Shown piece by piece: positions 22,953 through 32,377 of a stretch of 64,000 nucleotides of DNA (position 1 is its first letter; each line of letters opens with the position of its first letter). A model generated the notes under the pieces. The model saw only the letters and a program-made list of their open reading frames with translations, was not told the DNA's origin and did not search any database. Source of the DNA: Paenisporosarcina quisquiliarum_A (GTDB taxonomy: Bacteria; Bacillota; Bacilli; Bacillales_A; Planococcaceae); contig NZ_JBHZRU010000016.1 of assembly GCF_043641925.1 (NCBI RefSeq), positions 1 to 64,000 of the forward strand. Reading direction: 5' to 3'. A program made the translations under genes and the position numbers.

Positions 22953-24584
22953 ATGAAAATATATTCAATACGTACATTAAAAGAATTGAAAACGTATCGA
23001 AAATCATGGAATGACATTTTGGAATCGAATGAAAATGATAATCCATTTATCGAATTTAATTGGATTGAAAATTGGTGGAAATACCTTGGTGAAGCTGGTT
23101 CGATGGAAGTTCTTGTTTTATACAACGACGATCGAATTATGGGGTTTTTTCCCCTACAATTTTCTAAAGTTTTCTCTACAACGATCATTGAATTCATTGG
23201 TCGAGCAGATGCTTCCTATATGGATTTCATCGTGTATGAAGAAGACAAAGAAACAGCCATTTACTTTGTATTAGATGAATTGATGAAGTCATTTCCAAAT
23301 ACAATGTTTCATTTGCATGGTGTTCTTTCAAGCAGTTCCACATTCACCATATTGAAAAATTATGTAGCAATTCGAAAATATGAAACATCCATCTTTTCGG
23401 CTATTTCACCGTTCATAAACGTTAAGGCAATCAACTTAGATGACTATATGAATAAGCGAAAAAAATTGAATGGATTGAACAGAAAAGAACGGAGACTTCG
23501 CTATTTAGGAGAACTAAAAACTTCTCAAGTGAAGTTAGAAGAGATGGAAGCTGTATTTGCCATTCACGATAAGCATTGGAAGAACAGAACGGATACTAGT
23601 CATTTTTCTGAAGAGGCGTATCAAAATTTTTACAGTGCTCTTTTAAGTAATCGTGAAGGACCTTTGCAAACTGAGTTAGAAGGACTGTATTTAGACAATC
23701 AACTCATTGCTTTTTCTTATGGTTTTCTTTGTCGAGGTAGATATATAGGGATAGTCAGTGGTCATGATTCCGACTATGAGATCTATGGACCTGGGACTAT
23801 TTTGAATAAAGATTTAATAGCAGCGAGTCAGAAAAAGGGACTTCGCGTATTTGATTTAGGCGTAGGCTATGAACCTTATAAATTTGAATGGAATACCGGT
23901 GTGGACTATGTGAATGAGTTTATCATTGCATCAAAAGAATGGCAGTCACAAATGATTTTTCATTTATATAAAACTAAGGGTCAAGTGAAGGAAGTATTAA
24001 AAAAAAACTATAAAATCGTTCAACTTAAACGAAAGTATGTGGATCAATCGATTCAATTTGTAAAAAATGCATCCAAGAAAGAGTGGATTCAAACCATTCG
24101 CAAATTGAGTAACAAGATTTATTCACATCAGTCAATCGATATCTATCAACAGGAGCAAGGAACTCAAGAATTAGTCAATTATGATTTGCTTGATTACAGT
24201 GATACAAAAAGACGAATGTACAATTTATCAAACATGCACAAGCGGTATTACAGTGGTTTTTTACCCTATAGTGATTCGAGGTTTTCTCTCTTTTGGGTTC
24301 AACCAGAAGTAATCCGTGTTGATGAATTAGATTACTATGAACCACTCCCAAAACAGAGTGCTTTTGTTGTAGATTGGCACATGCACAAGCTACCAAGTAT
24401 TTGCACGTTTATAAGGGCAAAACAAGATGTACAAAAGATTTATCTACATACAACTAAGACCGATCCACATGTTACTGAACATCTTCAGCAGTTAGGTTTT
24501 AAGCATGTGAACCGTGTTAGAAAAACGTGTGTATTAACTTTGACGAAAACACAAGTGATACCGGCTGTGAGTTCAAAGAATTGA
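22953..24584 (+). CDS. GNAT-like (BioF2/CelD type) acetyltransferase-domain protein
   Basis: 543 residues. The N-terminal part has PFIEFNWIENWWKYLGEAG and MGFFPLQFS, and the core near 190-310 has LYLDNQLIAFSYGFLCRGRY and LGVGYEPYKFEWNTG; these match the GNAT_6 fold found in CelD/BcsL and FemAB-like proteins. A Lys-rich linker (about 330-390) leads to a C-terminal half whose end, DPHVTEHLQQLGFKHVNRV, again looks like the last GNAT strand. Substrate unknown; cell-envelope or polysaccharide roles are common in the family. AGGAGA precedes the ATG. Confidence 0.75.
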   Translation: MKIYSIRTLKELKTYRKSWNDILESNENDNPFIEFNWIENWWKYLGEAGSMEVLVLYNDDRIMGFFPLQFSKVFSTTIIEFIGRADASYMDFIVYEEDKETAIYFVLDELMKSFPNTMFHLHGVLSSSSTFTILKNYVAIRKYETSIFSAISPFINVKAINLDDYMNKRKKLNGLNRKERRLRYLGELKTSQVKLEEMEAVFAIHDKHWKNRTDTSHFSEEAYQNFYSALLSNREGPLQTELEGLYLDNQLIAFSYGFLCRGRYIGIVSGHDSDYEIYGPGTILNKDLIAASQKKGLRVFDLGVGYEPYKFEWNTGVDYVNEFIIASKEWQSQMIFHLYKTKGQVKEVLKKNYKIVQLKRKYVDQSIQFVKNASKKEWIQTIRKLSNKIYSHQSIDIYQQEQGTQELVNYDLLDYSDTKRRMYNLSNMHKRYYSGFLPYSDSRFSLFWVQPEVIRVDELDYYEPLPKQSAFVVDWHMHKLPSICTFIRAKQDVQKIYLHTTKTDPHVTEHLQQLGFKHVNRVRKTCVLTLTKTQVIPAVSSKN

Positions 24585-24639
24585 ATTAGTTGTGAGATTA
24601 GCATACCAATTAAACAGTCGAGAATTAAGTTTGATCAAA

Positions 24640-24705
24640 AGAAAAGAGACTTTCAGTCCTTCAGTCTTAACTGAATTTCTGGCAGCCTCTTTTTTATTAT
24701 TCTTT
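24640..24705. terminator. Convergent terminator region
   Basis: AAAAGAGACT...CAGCCTCTTTTTT pair at their ends, and TTCAGT/ACTGAA forms an inner hairpin. It separates the GNAT_6 gene from the converging acetyltransferase gene. Confidence 0.55.
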
Positions 24706-25248
24706 TTTATTCCCAAACTCCAAATCTGTAATCGAAAAAACAAATGCGTCGTGATTTTCACCAAGTTGGAACAAATAATTACGTAAGAGTCCTTCTTTAC
24801 TAAAACCTGCTTTTAAAAGAAGTTTCCATGAAGCTTCGTTATCGGGAAAAGTTACCGCTCCGACACGTGCTAGTTTTAATTCATTAAAGGAATAAGCTAA
24901 CACCGCTTTAAGCGCTTCTTGGATATATCCTTTTGACCAAAAATCCGGATGTAGATCGTATCCAACTTCGCATCTCTTCGAACTTAGTACGAGATTGTTT
25001 AACCCAATCGTTCCTGCGAATTCTTCCGTCTCTTTTAATTGGATTCCCCAACGGACGGATCTTTTAGAAGAGAATCCACTCTTCATATGTTCAAGCATTT
25101 TCTCAGCTTGGTCAATTGAAGTTAACGGGTCCATCCCATAATATCGTGTTACATCCTCACGAGAAAATTGGTTAAATAAGTGAACAGCATGAGCTGGTTT
25201 TAATTCAATTAATTGTAGTCGCTCTGTTTCTAAGATAGGAAATGACAA
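24697..25248 (-). CDS. RimJ/RimL-type GNAT acetyltransferase
   Basis: 183 residues. The opening ILETERLQLIELKPAHA is typical of the RimJ/RimL group; GTIGLNNLVLSSKRCEVGYDL and WSKGYIQEAL give motifs D and A (acetyl-CoA loop); KAGFSKEGLLRNYLF is motif B. It probably N-acetylates a ribosomal or other protein terminus, or a small amine. The start is TTG, seven bases after AGGAGG. The DinB gene lies 17 bp upstream on the same strand, so the two form an operon. Confidence 0.88.
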   Translation of the reverse strand: MSFPILETERLQLIELKPAHAVHLFNQFSREDVTRYYGMDPLTSIDQAEKMLEHMKSGFSSKRSVRWGIQLKETEEFAGTIGLNNLVLSSKRCEVGYDLHPDFWSKGYIQEALKAVLAYSFNELKLARVGAVTFPDNEASWKLLLKAGFSKEGLLRNYLFQLGENHDAFVFSITDLEFGNKKE

Positions 25249-25265
25249 TGGAAGACCTCCTGAAT

Positions 25266-25751
25266 TTATGATTGAGTTTCTTTAGCAAAATAAATGAAAT
25301 CAATCGGAATCCCACTTAGGCCAAATTGACGTAAAAATGACGTGACCTGGCCACGATGATAAGAAGAGTGATTTACAAAAGTGAAGAACATGTCCTCACG
25401 AATATTTGAAAATGGATCACCTTTAATATTCGTGAAATTAATTGTAGCTTTCCAATCTTCCTCTGACAGAGATGAAAGAAACACGTCCATTTCCTGATGC
25501 AAATCAGAAAAGGCTTGTTTTGTTAGGGCTACTGTACTGACGTGAAATTCTTTCCATTCAGGCTTCTCAATGCCTTGTAATCTCTTAAACCATAAATAAT
25601 CAACACTGAGTATATGAGAAAATGTTTTACTTATTGTAGGAAATGAATTTTTCGCTTCTCGATGATAAATTGCCTCACCTTGAGAACCGACATGATCTAA
25701 TAATTTCTGAGTCGCCCATTGGTGATAATGAAACATTGTTTGCCATTTCAT
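25266..25751 (-). CDS. DinB family protein
   Basis: 161 residues, four-helix bundle. Metal-ligand histidines are seen in YHQWATQKLLDH (near 8), HILSVDYLW (near 47) and NHSSYHRGQV (near 128-132). Members are metal-dependent thiol transferases or of unknown role; no DNA-damage role should be assumed. AAGGGGG lies seven bases before the ATG. Confidence 0.85.
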   Translation of the reverse strand: MKWQTMFHYHQWATQKLLDHVGSQGEAIYHREAKNSFPTISKTFSHILSVDYLWFKRLQGIEKPEWKEFHVSTVALTKQAFSDLHQEMDVFLSSLSEEDWKATINFTNIKGDPFSNIREDMFFTFVNHSSYHRGQVTSFLRQFGLSGIPIDFIYFAKETQS

Positions 25752-25866
25752 TTTGAATCCCCCTTTTAAAAATTGTGAATATTCTCCATAGTAACACTTT
25801 ATCGAGGTAATACACTACCACTGTAGTTTGTTATAATTTGGAAAATAATAATTGATGTTACTGAAT

Positions 25867-25893
25867 CCCCCCCTTATACTCGTTATAAAGGGG
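25867..25893 (+). promoter_or_regulatory. Hairpin covering the hutH ribosome-binding site
   Basis: CCCCTTATA pairs with TATAAAGGGG (one bulged A) around CTCGT. The right arm is the AAAGGGG ribosome site of hutH, so the fold would block translation when closed. Confidence 0.45.
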
Positions 25894-25901
25894 TGTTTCA
25901 T

Positions 25902-27425
25902 ATGGTTTTATTAACAGGCGAAAATTTACACTTAGAAGAGATGCGTTCTATTATATATAAAAATGAAAAAGTTGATCTAGATACCGAAGCATTAGCTCGT
26001 GTACAAAAAAGTAGAGAAGCAGTTGAACGAATAGTAAGCGAAGGTAGAACCGTTTATGGCATCAACACAGGGTTCGGTAAATTTAGTGACGTAAGTATCG
26101 ATGAGGAAGACGTGCATGCACTGCAGTTACATTTAATTCGTTCACATGCTTGTGGAATAGGTGAGCCATTTGAAGAACGAGTGTCTCGTGCTATGGTAGT
26201 TCTTCGTTTAAATGCCTTATTAAAAGGATTTTCGGGAATTCGAGTAGACGTATTAAAGCGCTTAGCTTATATGGTGAATCATTCTATTCATCCTGTTATT
26301 CCGTCTCAAGGCTCGCTTGGTGCATCCGGTGACTTAGCTCCACTTTCCCATTTAGCCATTGTAATAGTTGGTGAGGGTTTCGTGTGGAAAGATGGAATGC
26401 AAGTAGCAGCGAAACAAGTGTGGGACGAACACGGACTAGATCCACTAGTGCTTGAAGCAAAAGAAGGGCTTGCTTTAATTAATGGAACACAAGCAATGAC
26501 AGCTCAAGGTGTGGTTAATTGGTTAGAGGCAGAAACACTAGCTTACCAAAGTGAATGGATTGCAGCCATGACAATGGAAGCACTTCATGGAATTACAGAT
26601 GCGTTCCATCCAGCTGTTCATCAAGCAAGAGGTTATGTAGAACAAGTGGACGTAGCAAGAAGAATGCTTGAATGGCTTGAAGGAAGTCAGCTAGTCACGA
26701 AACAAGGTGACAAGCGAGTTCAAGATGCGTATTCTCTGCGATGCATTCCACAAATTCATGGAGCTAGTTGGCAAGTACTAGGGTATGTGAAAGAAAAGCT
26801 TGAAATTGAAATGAATGCTGCAACTGACAATCCTCTGATCTTTGAAGATGGAGAAGTCATTATTTCAGGTGGGAACTTCCACGGGCAGCCAATCGCTTTT
26901 GCAATGGATTTCTTAAAGCTGTCAGTAGCCGAATTAGCTAATGTGTCAGAACGACGCATTGAACGCTTAGTAAATCCACAATTAAACGAAGGATTACCAC
27001 CATTTTTAAGTCCGCAACCAGGGTTGCAATCTGGCGCAATGATTCTACAATATGCAGCGGCGAGCTTAGTTTCTGAGAATAAAACCTTAGCCCATCCAGC
27101 ATCAGTGGATTCAATCCCATCTTCTGCAAATCAAGAAGATCATGTCAGTATGGGAACGATCGGCGCACGTCACGCTGGTATGATGATTCAAAATGCTCGT
27201 CGTGTTTTAGCAATCGAAGCATTCTGCGCACTGCAAGGTTCGGAATACCGTGGGAAAAACAAAATGTCGGAATCACTCCAAAACAAGTGGGATGAATATC
27301 GTTCATTTACACCGTCGATGGATGAAGACCGAGTATTTAGCACAGATATCGAACGTATTAGCGCTCACATGAAAAATGAAACAGGCAAACCTGTCTATTC
27401 TAGTAAAGTAAGTATTACCGTATAA
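25902..27425 (+). CDS. hutH: Histidine ammonia-lyase
   Basis: 507 residues, full length. It removes ammonia from histidine to give urocanate. The self-processing MIO cofactor triad Ala-Ser-Gly is in GSLGASGDLAPLSH; other conserved parts are YGINTGFGKF, NGTQAMTA, QDAYSLRCIPQIHG and SSANQEDHVSMGTI. The ATG at 25902 is eight bases after AAAGGGG. hutU, hutI and hutG are not next to it, so the rest of the pathway must lie elsewhere or be missing. Confidence 0.96.
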   Translation: MVLLTGENLHLEEMRSIIYKNEKVDLDTEALARVQKSREAVERIVSEGRTVYGINTGFGKFSDVSIDEEDVHALQLHLIRSHACGIGEPFEERVSRAMVVLRLNALLKGFSGIRVDVLKRLAYMVNHSIHPVIPSQGSLGASGDLAPLSHLAIVIVGEGFVWKDGMQVAAKQVWDEHGLDPLVLEAKEGLALINGTQAMTAQGVVNWLEAETLAYQSEWIAAMTMEALHGITDAFHPAVHQARGYVEQVDVARRMLEWLEGSQLVTKQGDKRVQDAYSLRCIPQIHGASWQVLGYVKEKLEIEMNAATDNPLIFEDGEVIISGGNFHGQPIAFAMDFLKLSVAELANVSERRIERLVNPQLNEGLPPFLSPQPGLQSGAMILQYAAASLVSENKTLAHPASVDSIPSSANQEDHVSMGTIGARHAGMMIQNARRVLAIEAFCALQGSEYRGKNKMSESLQNKWDEYRSFTPSMDEDRVFSTDIERISAHMKNETGKPVYSSKVSITV

Positions 27426-27464
27426 AAGCAGCAGCAGAGAAACAATAGAAATAACATAGTAAAT

Positions 27465-27502
27465 CGAGTATGAAATCGCAAAGATTTTATACTCGTTTTT
27501 TT
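27465..27502 (+). terminator. Terminator of hutH
   Basis: CGAGTATGAAATC pairs with GATTTTATACTCG around GCAAA, followed by TTTTTTT. Confidence 0.85.
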
Positions 27503-27564
27503 ATTGATATGTAGTGGATATTCCTAATTTTATCGCAATTTACAATTAAAATAGCATGCAGATT

Positions 27565-27604
27565 GACGGAAGGACAACAGCTATATTGTCATTCCGTTTT
27601 TTAT
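27565..27604 (+). terminator. Second hairpin terminator between hutH and the GrpB gene
   Basis: ACGGAAGGACAA pairs with TTGTCATTCCGT (one mismatch) around CAGCTATA, followed by TTTTTATT. No ORF lies between it and the preceding terminator, so a short untranslated RNA or a back-up terminator are both possible. Confidence 0.7.
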
Positions 27605-27741
27605 TGGAGTGAATGTAGTTGTTATTTGATGTACAAAAATAAACAAAAGGAATAAGCGTTTATATTAAAATATAATTGTAGAGAAATTGGTATAATTCCG
27701 TTAAAGGACAGGTTTGTTGAAGAAAGAGGGGGATAGACTAA

Positions 27742-28287
27742 ATGGACAATAGTAATGATCATAAAAGCATCCCAAAATGGGCATTTGAAAAAATTGAGAT
27801 AAAAAAGCCAGACCCTATGTGGATGGACAGAGGTATTCAGGAGAAAGAAGAACTTTACCATTTCCTTTCAGCTTTTGGTGTTAAGCAAGTAGAACATATA
27901 GGCAGTACAGCAATTCCTAATTTGCCCGCTAAACCAATTATCGACTTAATGGCTTCTATTTCATCATTTCAACATATCAACAAAATAGTGAAAAACCTAT
28001 CCTTGCACGATTGGCATTATGTACCTCCCGAATTAGACAATCAGCCATGGAGAAGATTTTTTGTTAAAGTGAAGAACGATAAACGAGTAGCTCATTTACA
28101 TCTAATGCAAGAAGGAGAAGATCGTTGGGAAAAACAACTTAAATTTCGAAATAAACTAAGAACTAATGCACACCTTGCAGAGGAATACGCTTCAATTAAA
28201 AGCCAATTAGCACAAGAGTTTAATAATGACCGTGAGAGATATACTGAAGCAAAGACAGAATTTATAAATAAGGTGTTATTTAACTAA
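27742..28287 (+). CDS. GrpB/UPF0157 nucleotidyltransferase-fold protein
   Basis: 181 residues. The core VEHIGSTAIPNLPAKPIIDLM is the GrpB signature and resembles the G-S and D-x-D region of minimal nucleotidyltransferases; LHLMQEGEDRWEKQLKFRN is also conserved. Some relatives are fused to dephospho-CoA kinase but the activity is not settled. AGAGGGGG is well placed before the ATG. Monocistronic. Confidence 0.85.
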   Translation: MDNSNDHKSIPKWAFEKIEIKKPDPMWMDRGIQEKEELYHFLSAFGVKQVEHIGSTAIPNLPAKPIIDLMASISSFQHINKIVKNLSLHDWHYVPPELDNQPWRRFFVKVKNDKRVAHLHLMQEGEDRWEKQLKFRNKLRTNAHLAEEYASIKSQLAQEFNNDRERYTEAKTEFINKVLFN

Positions 28288-28320
28288 AGAGGCTTTAATG
28301 GAAAAACTCCTCTAAAAATG

Positions 28321-28351
28321 AAAAGCTCAGAGCTATCAACTCTGAGCTTTA
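28321..28351. terminator. Hairpin after the GrpB gene
   Basis: AAAGCTCAGAG and CTCTGAGCTTT form a perfect 11-bp stem around CTATCAA. The T-tract is better on the minus strand. Confidence 0.7.
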
Positions 28352-28468
28352 TAGTGTTCTATTTTATGAGTATAACTGAACTACTAATCCTGGAGTCTCG
28401 TTTATTTTGTAAATAAAGGACTATTTGCAAATATGCACTTTTTTATTTTAGACCTACAGTGATTTTCA

Positions 28469-28593
28469 GTTGATTGAAATGGAGGCTGCGACTCCGGCGG
28501 AATCAGCACAAACTGAAGACCCTGCACTGAGCAAAGCGAAGGAAGCGGCTGAAGTTGTGCCCGCGGAAAGCGTCAGCCGCAATGAAAATCAAC
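28469..28593. repeat. GC-rich dispersed intergenic repeat, copy 3 (reverse)
   Basis: Opposite orientation to copies 1, 2 and 4: it begins GTTGATTGAAATGGAGGC and ends CCGCGGAAAGCG...ATGAAAATCAAC. The middle is the most divergent of the four. The rest of 28351-28655 holds no gene. Confidence 0.75.
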
Positions 28594-28613
28594 ACTTTAC
28601 TTAGTATTCACAT

Positions 28614-28652
28614 TAAAAAACAGACTCCAGTTCAAAACTTGGAGTCTGCTTT
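28614..28652 (-). terminator. Reverse-strand terminator of the DAO gene
   Basis: On the minus strand AGACTCCAAGTT pairs with AACTGGAGTCT around TTG and is followed by GTTTTTT. Confidence 0.85.
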
Positions 28653-28655
28653 TCA

Positions 28656-29885
28656 TTATTTCACACCATATTTTCGATCAAGCTCAACTAAATGTGCATC
28701 AGGATGATGGCCAATCATGATTAAATCCCTTAAAATATGAGATCCCAACATGCTATAAACCGTCCCATTTCCACCGTAGCCTAGTAAGTAATAGTGCTTT
28801 TCCTTCGTAGGATGTTGTCCGATGAAAGGCAAATTATCAATGGATTCTCCAAAGGTTGCACCATAAACGTAATCAGTTTCAAGGTTATATTGCGGGAACA
28901 AATCCTGTAATTTTTTCAGTAAAATTTCACCGCGATTTTCTATTAATTCTAAGGATTGAGGAGCTTGTGCATTTTCCTCATCTAATCCACCAATGATGAT
29001 TCGATTTTCAGCAGTCGTTCTAACATACAGATAAGGACGAGCCGTTTCCCAAATTAATGCATGTTCATGCCATTGAGTAAAATCATCTACAGGCTTGGTT
29101 ACCATCGCATAGGAGCGATTGATGTCAGCTCCAATGCGATTACCAACAGGAACAGTCTCATATCCAGTCGTATAAATAATATTACTTGAACTAAATTCAC
29201 CAACCGAAGTTCTTACTGAGATCTGATCATCAATCGTAAAAACATCTTGAACTTCTACAAATTCAAACAAATGGCCACCTTTTTCTTCAATAATATCAAG
29301 AACACCATTTACAAATTTATAAGGGTTAACTTCAGCGTCATCATAAGTAACTAATGCACCAGCTTTAGTAAATGCCATATGCTTTGAAAGCTCTTCTTGT
29401 TCCCAGTAGTCACATGGGAAGCCATGTTTCTTCAATGTTTCGTATTCTTTTTTTATTTTCGGTACGTCTTCTTCAGAACTTGCATAACAAATACTTGGAC
29501 GCATAATAAAATCTGCTGAAGAGGGAAGACGTTTTGCCACCATTTTTAATTGATTAACAGCTTCATAGCATATTTGATAAAAACGTACAGCTTCTTGTTC
29601 ACCAATTTGGTCAATTAATTCATGAAGCATAATATCATTAGAATATTGCAGCAAGCCTGTATTAGCCATAGTACTGCCTGTAGCCATTTGACGTTTATCT
29701 AAAACAGCTACTTTTAATCCCGCTTCAACAAAGGCTAAGGCGGTTAATGATCCAGACATGCCACCGCCAACAATGATGACATCGTATTTTTCCAACTTTT
29801 CTGGAGCGTGTCTTGGTTCTTTACTTGGTAAGGTTGATGGCCAATAGACAGAGCCGTTATGAATATCCACAATTTGTATCCCCAA
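28656..29885 (-). CDS. FAD-dependent oxidoreductase of the DAO family
   Basis: 409 residues. The dinucleotide-binding motif VIIVGGGMSGSLTALAF is at about 36-52, followed by the DAO-type ATGSTMANTGLLQ loop; the C-terminal FAD contact is PFIGQH...YLLGYGGNGTVYSMLG. Members oxidise amines or amino acids such as glycine, sarcosine or gamma-glutamyl compounds; substrate unknown. It is monocistronic and divergent from ypcP. No clear SD was found before the ATG, so the start is less certain. Confidence 0.85.
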   Translation of the reverse strand: MGIQIVDIHNGSVYWPSTLPSKEPRHAPEKLEKYDVIIVGGGMSGSLTALAFVEAGLKVAVLDKRQMATGSTMANTGLLQYSNDIMLHELIDQIGEQEAVRFYQICYEAVNQLKMVAKRLPSSADFIMRPSICYASSEEDVPKIKKEYETLKKHGFPCDYWEQEELSKHMAFTKAGALVTYDDAEVNPYKFVNGVLDIIEEKGGHLFEFVEVQDVFTIDDQISVRTSVGEFSSSNIIYTTGYETVPVGNRIGADINRSYAMVTKPVDDFTQWHEHALIWETARPYLYVRTTAENRIIIGGLDEENAQAPQSLELIENRGEILLKKLQDLFPQYNLETDYVYGATFGESIDNLPFIGQHPTKEKHYYLLGYGGNGTVYSMLGSHILRDLIMIGHHPDAHLVELDRKYGVK

Positions 29886-30017
29886 TCATTTTTATCTATC
29901 TCTTTATACCCAAAAGCTATAATATTTAAGCAAGCTTTGACAACTTCATAAATTATGGTGAGAATACTTTGTTATAATAAAGAATAGATCTTGAGAAAGT
30001 GAAAGGACGTTACAATC

Positions 30018-30911
30018 ATGAATGAAATTACAAATAAACCTCATATTTTATTAATAGATGGTATGGCTCTATTATTTCGATCTTTTTTTGCAACATCAGT
30101 GTTTGGGCAATTTTTAAGAAATGAACAGGGAGTGCCCACTAACGGTGTGCAAGGATTTGCTAGACATGTATTAACAGCTAAACAAATGATGCAACCAACA
30201 CATATGGCGGTATGCTGGGACATGGGCATGCATACGTTCCGCAATGATTTATTCGATGGCTATAAATCAAACCGTCCTGCACCACCTGAAGAAATGCTTC
30301 CTCAATTTGATATGGCGAAAGACATTTCTAAAATGCTAGGTTGGCAAAATTTTGGAGAAATTGGAATGGAAGCAGATGATCTCATTGGATCAATGGCGTG
30401 TAAGTGGCAAAATGAAGCAAATATTACCATCATAAGTGGCGATAAAGATTTACTCCAATTGTTAAGTCCTACTACCAAAATCGCCTTTACAAAAAAAGGG
30501 TACTCTATCTATGATGAATATACTTATGAACGATTCCTTGAAGAATATCAAATCGAACCTTCTGTGTTTGCTGATGTTAAAGCTTTCATGGGAGATTCGA
30601 GTGATGGATACTCAGGGGTAAAAGGCATTGGTCCTAAAAGTGCCTTACAATTAATTCAAATGTATGGCTCTGTTGAAGGCGTTATTGACGCGATTGAAGA
30701 ATTAAAACCTGCGCAACAAAAGAAAATTCAAGAAAACCTGGATATGTTGCGTTTATCCAAAAAATTAGCGACCATTCATTGTGAAATGGATTTGCCAATT
30801 GAATTGGAAGAATTACGAATTCCAACGTATAGTAAACAACATTTAACATCACTTGAAGAAGCAGGTTTTGGATTGACTAGCAGACATGCCCAGTCCTTGT
30901 ATTCGATTTAA
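30018..30911 (+). CDS. ypcP: 5'-3' exonuclease YpcP
   Basis: 297 residues, the stand-alone version of the DNA polymerase I 5' nuclease domain (FEN family). Metal-binding acids are in ILLIDGMALLFRSFF, GMEADDLIGSM, ISGDKDLLQL and FMGDSSDGYSGVKG; the helix-hairpin-helix is GVKGIGPKSALQLI. It removes RNA primers and flaps. AAAGGACG is about nine bases before the ATG. A STAS gene follows 15 bp later. Confidence 0.93.
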   Translation: MNEITNKPHILLIDGMALLFRSFFATSVFGQFLRNEQGVPTNGVQGFARHVLTAKQMMQPTHMAVCWDMGMHTFRNDLFDGYKSNRPAPPEEMLPQFDMAKDISKMLGWQNFGEIGMEADDLIGSMACKWQNEANITIISGDKDLLQLLSPTTKIAFTKKGYSIYDEYTYERFLEEYQIEPSVFADVKAFMGDSSDGYSGVKGIGPKSALQLIQMYGSVEGVIDAIEELKPAQQKKIQENLDMLRLSKKLATIHCEMDLPIELEELRIPTYSKQHLTSLEEAGFGLTSRHAQSLYSI

Positions 30912-30926
30912 AACGGAGGAATGATT

Positions 30927-31754
30927 GTGGATATTGTTACACATTTAATGCATATGAAAGATTGTATACTTGAGCAATCGAAAGATTTAGCTCGTATTAT
31001 TACAGAGGAACAAAATGCACGCTATCCTGAACTGAAAAGCGTAGAGTTAGACTTGTATCCACTACGTATCGAACTTGTCGAATTATATGGCGCTTGTTTA
31101 GGGATGACCGAAGAACAGCGCGTTTTTGTTTTAAAAGAGTGGGGAGAAAGAGCCGGAACGTACACGGCTAGAATGCAACAAATCACAATTGATATGATGC
31201 TTCGCGAAGTACCTCATTATCGAAATACGATTGGCAGCGTCATTAAATATGAAGCTCAAAAATTAAATTTAAGTGCAAACGAATTGTATGATGTAATTGA
31301 TGTGCTAGATCGTTCCATTAACGATGTTGTTTATTTTTTCAGTGTTCCATTTGTTCGTCATGACCAAGAACAATTAGCCTTCTCACAACAAATGGTTGTC
31401 GAACTATCCGTGCCAGTCGTTTCCATCAATGATGATATCGCTGTTTTGCCATTAATCGGTTCAATGAATGCTGAAAGATCACGTGTTTTACAAGAGCGTG
31501 CTTTAACAGAAGCTTCTCGTTTACAAATCAAACATCTCATCATTGATTTATCTGGGGTCCAAACAATTGATACATTCGTAGCGCAACAATTGTTTAGTTT
31601 ACTGGATGCGCTATCCTTAATAGGTGTAACAGGTACAGTTAGTGGAATTTCGCCAATTATTGCCCAAACGCTAGTCCATTTAGGATTGGATTTCGGCAAA
31701 GTAGGAAGTTATTCATCTCTTAAACGAGCTCTATCTGTTATTCAATCAAATTAG
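30927..31754 (+). CDS. RsbR-type STAS-domain stressosome protein
   Basis: 275 residues. The N-terminal 150 residues are helical and may form a globin-like sensor; the C-terminal STAS domain starts near 170 (DIAVLPLIGSMN). The STAS core LIIDLSGVQTIDTFVAQQL and TGTVSGISPIIAQTLVHLG keep Thr/Ser at the positions phosphorylated by RsbT in RsbRA. It probably joins the stressosome upstream of SigB. GTG at 30927 is preferred because GGAGG sits seven bases before it; the ATG at 30921 is too close. Its 3' end overlaps the converging C39-like gene by 17 bp. Confidence 0.85.
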   Translation: MDIVTHLMHMKDCILEQSKDLARIITEEQNARYPELKSVELDLYPLRIELVELYGACLGMTEEQRVFVLKEWGERAGTYTARMQQITIDMMLREVPHYRNTIGSVIKYEAQKLNLSANELYDVIDVLDRSINDVVYFFSVPFVRHDQEQLAFSQQMVVELSVPVVSINDDIAVLPLIGSMNAERSRVLQERALTEASRLQIKHLIIDLSGVQTIDTFVAQQLFSLLDALSLIGVTGTVSGISPIIAQTLVHLGLDFGKVGSYSSLKRALSVIQSN

Positions 31755-32262
31755 TATGAGGTGCCATTTTAACGAAGGTTAAAATATCTTTATTATTTTC
31801 ATAAGAGACATAACGAATTTGGCTAGCACGATTTCTTCCTCCGTTATCATGGAGAATGAGTGTTAAGCCTTTTTCTTTTTCTTCAAACCCAATGAGTGGT
31901 ACCCAATGATAAGCAAATTCAAATTTGCTAAACCATCGCAAACCAAAATACCGATCGAACTTACAAGCAACAGGATGACCAGCCAGTAACTCTGCTTTAG
32001 CCTCTTCAATCGTACAAGATTCTATGGTCCAGTTTGGGCCAAGCAACTTCCGTAAATTACGCTTGAAACGCCACGTGAATAAACCAATCCGCGTACCCCC
32101 GAGTAATCCGTATAATTGATTAATTTGATAGGGACAGGAATTGGGCATCCAAAAACGAAGAATGCTCCACGCCGTTACAGGACCACATGCTGATGCATGA
32201 TAATTTTCATCAATGGACGCATCGTATTGAGAGAAACCTTCTAGATCTAATAGAACTCGCAT
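31738..32262 (-). CDS. C39-like papain-fold peptidase family protein
   Basis: 174 residues. The nucleophile Cys is in HASACGPVTAW (near residue 26), the His in FAYHWVPLIGF (near 128) and the third residue in LILHDNGGRNR. This is the peptidase C39-like layout without a transporter or signal peptide, so it is cytosolic. Target unknown. GAGGTG precedes the ATG. Its stop lies inside the end of the opposite STAS gene. Confidence 0.75.
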   Translation of the reverse strand: MRVLLDLEGFSQYDASIDENYHASACGPVTAWSILRFWMPNSCPYQINQLYGLLGGTRIGLFTWRFKRNLRKLLGPNWTIESCTIEEAKAELLAGHPVACKFDRYFGLRWFSKFEFAYHWVPLIGFEEKEKGLTLILHDNGGRNRASQIRYVSYENNKDILTFVKMAPHTNLIE

Positions 32263-32275
32263 ATTTTCACCTCAA

Positions 32276-32327
32276 TAAAAAAAGAGTTTTTCCGTCTGAT
32301 TTCACAGTACGGAAAAACTCTTTTTTT
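32276..32327. terminator. Long palindromic terminator
   Basis: AAAAAAAGAGTTTTTCCGT and ACGGAAAAACTCTTTTTTT pair over 19 bp around 12 bases. It terminates the reverse-strand STAS gene at 32378 and works in both directions. Confidence 0.9.
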
Positions 32328-32377
32328 GTAAAATATAAAGACTTCAAAGTATTATTAAGCGAAAAAAAAACCGACAC

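Noticed and set aside
22643..22956. Overlapping forward ORFs of 62 and 70 codons after the island
   Set aside because: They run through the att copy and the terminator, with no ribosome site.
24697..25751. DinB and GNAT pair as a DNA-damage operon
   Set aside because: DinB-family metal proteins are not the DNA polymerase IV DinB; no LexA box was seen.
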